NCBI GenBank assembly: GCA_051649085.1
Contig: JBOFGK010000051.1
Coordinates: 1-8,446 of the forward strand
From: JBOFGK01 sp051649085
Lineage (GTDB): Bacteria; Bacillota_I; Bacilli_A; UBA3375
Reading direction: 5' to 3'
Length of the DNA stretch: 8,446 nucleotides
A program made the translations under genes and the position numbers. The notes beneath the pieces are model-generated. The model worked only from the letters and a program-made list of their open reading frames with translations, was not told where the DNA came from and made no database searches. Each line of letters begins with the position of its first letter. Positions within the stretch are counted from its first letter, which is position 1. Positions 5,811 through 8,446 of this stretch are shown here, one piece after another.

Positions 5811-6713
5811 ATGATTGATATTAAGAATTTAGCAACAGAAAAAAGAAATGAAAGATCAATGAATCTTGATCAACTAAACGCAAAGGAAATTGCAACACTA
5901 ATTAACCAAGAAGATCGTTACATAACAGAAGCGATTGAAAATTCATTAGCAGAGATTAGTACGGTAATTGAGGTTGCTGCTGAAACAATCCGAAGTGGTG
6001 GACGTGTAATTTATTTAGGTGCAGGAACATCAGGAAGATTAGGGATTTTAGATGCAGTGGAATGTCCACCAACATATGGTGTAGATTTCAATACATTTGT
6101 AGGATTAATTGCTGGTGGTGAAAGTGCATTCATCAAAGCGGTAGAAGGTGCAGAAGATTCTAAAGAATTAGCAATCGAAGATTTAAAATCAATTAATGTA
6201 ACAGAAAAAGATTTTGTTTTTGGAATTGCTGCAAGTGGAAGAACGCCATATGTAATTGCTGCAATTGAATATGGAAAATCACTTGGATGTAAAACAGGTG
6301 CATTAGCCATTACAAATAATAGTCCTGTTGGAAATGCAGCAGATTACCCAATTGAAGTTGTTGTTGGACCAGAAGTTGTGACAGGTTCAACAAGAATGAA
6401 AGCTGGAACTGCTCAAAAAATGGTTTTAAACATGATTTCAACAGGTGCAATGGTTTTAAATGGAAAAGTATATCAAAACCTAATGGTTGATGTAATGCAA
6501 ACAAATGAAAAACTTGTTCAACGAGCAAAAAATATGGTTTGTGATGCGACAGGATGTACGCAAGAAATTGCTGCCGAAAAATTAGAAATTGCTAATGGAA
6601 GTGCAAAAATTGCTATAACAATGATTTTATACAATTTAAATGTGGAAGAAGCAACAAAAGAATTAGCAAAAGTTGATGGATTTATTAGCAAAATAGAAAT
6701 GGGAGGTAATTAA
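5811..6713 (+). CDS. murQ: MurQ, N-acetylmuramic acid 6-phosphate etherase
   Basis: MurQ cleaves the lactyl ether of MurNAc-6-phosphate to give GlcNAc-6-phosphate and D-lactate, in the cytoplasm, during cell-wall sugar recycling or scavenging. The 300 residues match the family length (about 298-304). The N-terminal LATEKRNERSMNLDQL is followed by a SIS sugar-phosphate isomerase-type domain with GRVIYLGAGTSGRLGILDAVECPPTYG (64-90), where Glu84 corresponds to the catalytic Glu83 of E. coli MurQ. Glu115 in VEGAED corresponds to Glu114. Further family marks are AASGRTPYV (140-148) and TGSTRMKAGTAQK (191-203). The C-terminal helical part carries QEIAAEKLEIANGSAKIAI. The start is fixed by AGGAG (5801-5805) 5 nt before ATG. 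It is separated by 1 nt from the downstream permease gene, and its last codons hold that gene's ribosome binding site. Confidence 0.96.
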   Translation: MIDIKNLATEKRNERSMNLDQLNAKEIATLINQEDRYITEAIENSLAEISTVIEVAAETIRSGGRVIYLGAGTSGRLGILDAVECPPTYGVDFNTFVGLIAGGESAFIKAVEGAEDSKELAIEDLKSINVTEKDFVFGIAASGRTPYVIAAIEYGKSLGCKTGALAITNNSPVGNAADYPIEVVVGPEVVTGSTRMKAGTAQKMVLNMISTGAMVLNGKVYQNLMVDVMQTNEKLVQRAKNMVCDATGCTQEIAAEKLEIANGSAKIAITMILYNLNVEEATKELAKVDGFISKIEMGGN

Positions 6714-6714
6714 A

Positions 6715-8166
6715 ATGGATTATAATCAAATTATTAAAGATGTAATTGAATTAGTTGGGGGCGAGTCAAATATTTCTCGTCACACAAACTGTATTACTAG
6801 ATTACGCGTAACAGTAAAAGATGTGAATCGAGTAGATGTTGCAAAATTAAAAGATATTGAAGGTATTTTAGGAGTTAATGAAAATGGTCAAGAAATGCAA
6901 TTGATTTTTGGACCAGGAAAAGTCGCTAAAGCACGTGAAGCAATGGATAATATTTTAGGAACAACTGAAAATAAAGCAGAAGCAGGTGCCGAAAATGATT
7001 TTGAGAATGTAATTAATCAACAAAAAGGTGCAGTGAAAGCAAAAAGAACATCAAGTTTTCAGGCGTTTATGTCGAAATTTTCTAATATTTTCGTCCCGTT
7101 AATTCCTGGTTTTATCGCAGCAGGAATGTTGGCGGGAATTGCAGCAACAATTAAAGCAGTTGTTGGTGCCGATGTACTTGAATCGACTCCAATGCTATCG
7201 GATATTTTAAATTATTTAAGCGTTTTTAATGTAACATTACTTAAATTTATGCTTGTAATGATTGGATACAATGCAGCAACTGCTTTCGGTGGTAATGGTG
7301 TACTTGGAGGAATTTTAGGTGGACTATTTCTATTAACATATGGACCTGAAGTAGATGGTGTTGTGGCAACAAGTGGAATGACAGGATTGTTTGGAATCGT
7401 ATTTGATCCACGTGGTGGAGTAATTGGTGTGCTGTTTGCAGCAATTTTAGGAGCAAAATTAGAGCAGTTTATTAGAAAAAATTTCTCTTGGGATCCAATT
7501 GAAATTATTACAACACCAATTATAACACTTTTCATAATGGGGCTATTTACATTTATTGTGATAATGCCAATTTCAACTATTTTATTCAAAGGAATGACAG
7601 TTGCGTTTTCAACATTAAATGGAAATCCAATTGGTGCTGGAATTTTAGCTGGATTATTTTTACCAGCAGTTATGATGGGTATTCACCAAGGTTTTGTACC
7701 TGTATATCAAGGTCTTGTTGAATCTCAAGGTTTTAACTCGTTATTTCCAGTTCTTGCAATGGCAGGTGCTGGACAGGTTGGAGCAGCTTTAGCTCTATAC
7801 GTAAAATCACCAAAAGAATCAAAATTACGTAAAAATATTCGTGGTGCGATTGTTCCAGGATTCTTAGGAGTAGGAGAACCATTAATTTATGGAGTTACTT
7901 TACCACGAGTACGTCCGTTTTTTACAGCGATGGCTGGTGGTGCTGTTGGTGGACTGTTCATTGGTACAGTTGCTATGTTTGGATTCCCATTTGGTCTTAA
8001 CACTGTATTTGGACCATCAGGATTACTTGCAGTTTTCACGATGAAATCGGCTGATCCTTCACCGGTTATGGCAATGTTGATGTATCTGGCAGCACTTGCT
8101 GTTGCATATGTTGCAGGTTTCATTTTCACATATTTATGGGGAACGAAAAACGTTGACCTTGATTAA
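6715..8166 (+). CDS. murP: PTS EIIBC permease, MurNAc-type (MurP-like)
   Basis: This is a membrane phosphotransferase permease that imports and phosphorylates a sugar, most likely N-acetylmuramic acid given the adjoining murQ. EIIB is residues 1-82 with phosphorylated Cys26 in TNCITRLRV and the FGPGKVAKAREAM segment also seen in MurP. A charged linker (about 84-112) leads to an EIIC domain of the glucose/sucrose superfamily (about 115-478), with many hydrophobic helices, HQGFVPVY (324-331) and the signature GVGEPLIYGV (385-394). There is no EIIA domain, so phosphate must come from an EIIA encoded elsewhere. The length of 483 fits MurP (474 in E. coli). GGGAGG (6701-6706) lies 8 nt before ATG. 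The specificity is inferred from context; a related sucrose- or trehalose-type EIIBC is the alternative on sequence alone. Confidence 0.85.
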   Translation: MDYNQIIKDVIELVGGESNISRHTNCITRLRVTVKDVNRVDVAKLKDIEGILGVNENGQEMQLIFGPGKVAKAREAMDNILGTTENKAEAGAENDFENVINQQKGAVKAKRTSSFQAFMSKFSNIFVPLIPGFIAAGMLAGIAATIKAVVGADVLESTPMLSDILNYLSVFNVTLLKFMLVMIGYNAATAFGGNGVLGGILGGLFLLTYGPEVDGVVATSGMTGLFGIVFDPRGGVIGVLFAAILGAKLEQFIRKNFSWDPIEIITTPIITLFIMGLFTFIVIMPISTILFKGMTVAFSTLNGNPIGAGILAGLFLPAVMMGIHQGFVPVYQGLVESQGFNSLFPVLAMAGAGQVGAALALYVKSPKESKLRKNIRGAIVPGFLGVGEPLIYGVTLPRVRPFFTAMAGGAVGGLFIGTVAMFGFPFGLNTVFGPSGLLAVFTMKSADPSPVMAMLMYLAALAVAYVAGFIFTYLWGTKNVDLD

Positions 8167-8217
8167 TTTTCACAGTAAAACTATATTTAAAAAACTAACT
8201 AACTAAAGCTATTTAAT

Positions 8218-8257
8218 AGAATGCCTAAGGAATATAACACTTAGGTATTCTTTTTTT
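8218..8257 (+). terminator. Intrinsic terminator of the murQP operon
   Basis: Arms AGAATGCCTAAG (8218-8229) and CTTAGGTATTCT (8240-8251) form a 12-bp stem with one G-U pair and a 10-nt loop, followed directly by seven T (8251-8257). It lies 51 nt after the murP stop. This is a textbook rho-independent terminator for plus-strand transcription. Confidence 0.92.
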
Positions 8258-8344
8258 GCTGCTTTTAGAGACTTATTGTAATAATTAAATAAATATTTTC
8301 ACGATTTGCTGTCAAGCAAAAGCTAAAATGTCCTAAAAAATTCT

Positions 8345-8379
8345 AAACATTTGTCCGGATTTGGATAAATGTTTTTTTT
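8345..8379. terminator. Second terminator hairpin, possibly serving a leftward gene
   Basis: Arms AAACATTTGTCC (8345-8356) and GGATAAATGTTT (8363-8374) make a 12-bp stem with one G-U pair and a 6-nt loop, ending in eight T (8372-8379) on the plus strand. Read on the minus strand, the same stem is followed 4 nt later by six T. It can therefore act as a back-up for murQP or as the terminator of a convergent gene entering from the right edge. Confidence 0.75.
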
Positions 8380-8395
8380 ATCTAAATTAGTTTTT

Positions 8396-8437
8396 AAACA
8401 CTTAAAATAAATCATCTATATTAACCTGTAAGTGTTT
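8396..8437. repeat. Inverted repeat at the right edge
   Basis: AAACACTTA (8396-8404) and TAAGTGTTT (8429-8437) are perfect 9-bp inverted arms separated by 24 nt. Neither strand has a T-run next to the arm, so a simple terminator is unlikely. One arm covers the stop codon of the possible leftward gene. Function is unknown, and a chance match is possible. Confidence 0.4.
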
Positions 8438-8446
8438 CTGTTTCTC
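8402..8446 (-). CDS. Possible 3' end of a leftward gene, unidentified
   Basis: On the minus strand one frame is open from the right edge for 14 codons (EKQKHLQVNIDDLF) and then stops with TAA (8404-8402). The stop sits 28 nt before a terminator-type hairpin that works in that direction. The other two minus frames stop within 10 codons. The stretch is too short to recognise a family or to exclude chance in AT-rich DNA. The call rests on the open frame plus the well-placed hairpin. Confidence 0.3.
   Translation of the reverse strand, partial: EKQKHLQVNIDDLF

Noticed and set aside
6011..6528. Two minus-strand open frames opposite murQ
   Set aside because: They mirror a well-conserved gene, have odd composition and no start signals.
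7212..8129. Minus-strand open frames opposite the permease gene, up to 125 codons
   Set aside because: The plus strand encodes a clear EIIC domain throughout; the mirrored frames show no recognisable motif.
8310..8315. TTGACA on the minus strand, a possible leftward promoter
   Set aside because: The best -10 candidates downstream are only generic TATTTA-type AT sequence, and transcription would run into the murQP terminator with no gene to serve.
8305..8320. Short hairpin TTTGCT-GTCA-AGCAAA
   Set aside because: It has only 6-bp arms and no T-run or gene context, so chance is likely.
1..8446. Mobile elements, CRISPR arrays, tRNA or rRNA genes, toxin-antitoxin or defence systems
   Set aside because: No transposase in the readable genes, no regularly spaced repeats, no tRNA-like cloverleaf and no defence-type domains were seen on either strand.

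Overview
The window comes from a low-GC, AT-rich Gram-positive bacterium (Bacillota, Lactobacillales- or Erysipelotrichia-like). The grounds are strong purine-rich AGGAG ribosome binding sites 4 to 8 nt before starts, A/T-ending codons, and the Firmicutes-type SUF gene order sufC-sufD-sufS-sufU-sufB with SufU in place of SufE and SufA. I cannot name the genus. All confidently called genes lie on the plus strand and follow one another closely.

Layout. Positions 2-562 hold the 3' end of leuS (leucyl-tRNA synthetase, anticodon-binding part). A 219-nt gap follows, with a hairpin after leuS, some AT-rich inverted repeats and an extended -10 promoter. Positions 782-5660 carry the five-gene sufCDSUB operon, tightly packed: the genes overlap by 11 or 8 nt or lie 7 nt apart, and several ribosome binding sites sit on or inside the preceding gene. 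It ends at a perfect 21-bp stem terminator (5695-5743). A second, two-gene operon follows. murQ (MurNAc-6-phosphate etherase, 5811-6713) and a murP-like PTS EIIBC permease (6715-8166) are separated by 1 nt and preceded by an 18-bp palindrome that resembles a cre/operator site. A strong intrinsic terminator (8218-8257) closes it. The last 190 nt contain a second terminator-type hairpin, which could also work leftward, and possibly the last 14 codons of a minus-strand gene running in from the right edge.

How the genes work together. SufS takes sulfur from cysteine and passes it to the zinc protein SufU. The SufB-SufC-SufD scaffold builds Fe-S clusters with SufC ATPase activity. The residues known to matter in each step are present: SufS Lys224, Cys370 and His344; SufU Cys41, Asp43, Cys66, Arg125 and Cys128; SufB Cys378 and Glu407; SufD His260; and the SufC Walker motifs. 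The murQ-murP pair would import the cell-wall sugar N-acetylmuramic acid as its 6-phosphate and remove the lactyl ether to give GlcNAc-6-phosphate. The permease has no EIIA domain, so EIIA must be supplied in trans.

I see no mobile element, CRISPR array, RNA gene or clearly new system. The more notable points are a compact SufD, a C-terminal tail on SufC that also carries the sufD start signals, a G8 tract inside sufS, the palindrome before murQ, and the double hairpin at the right edge.
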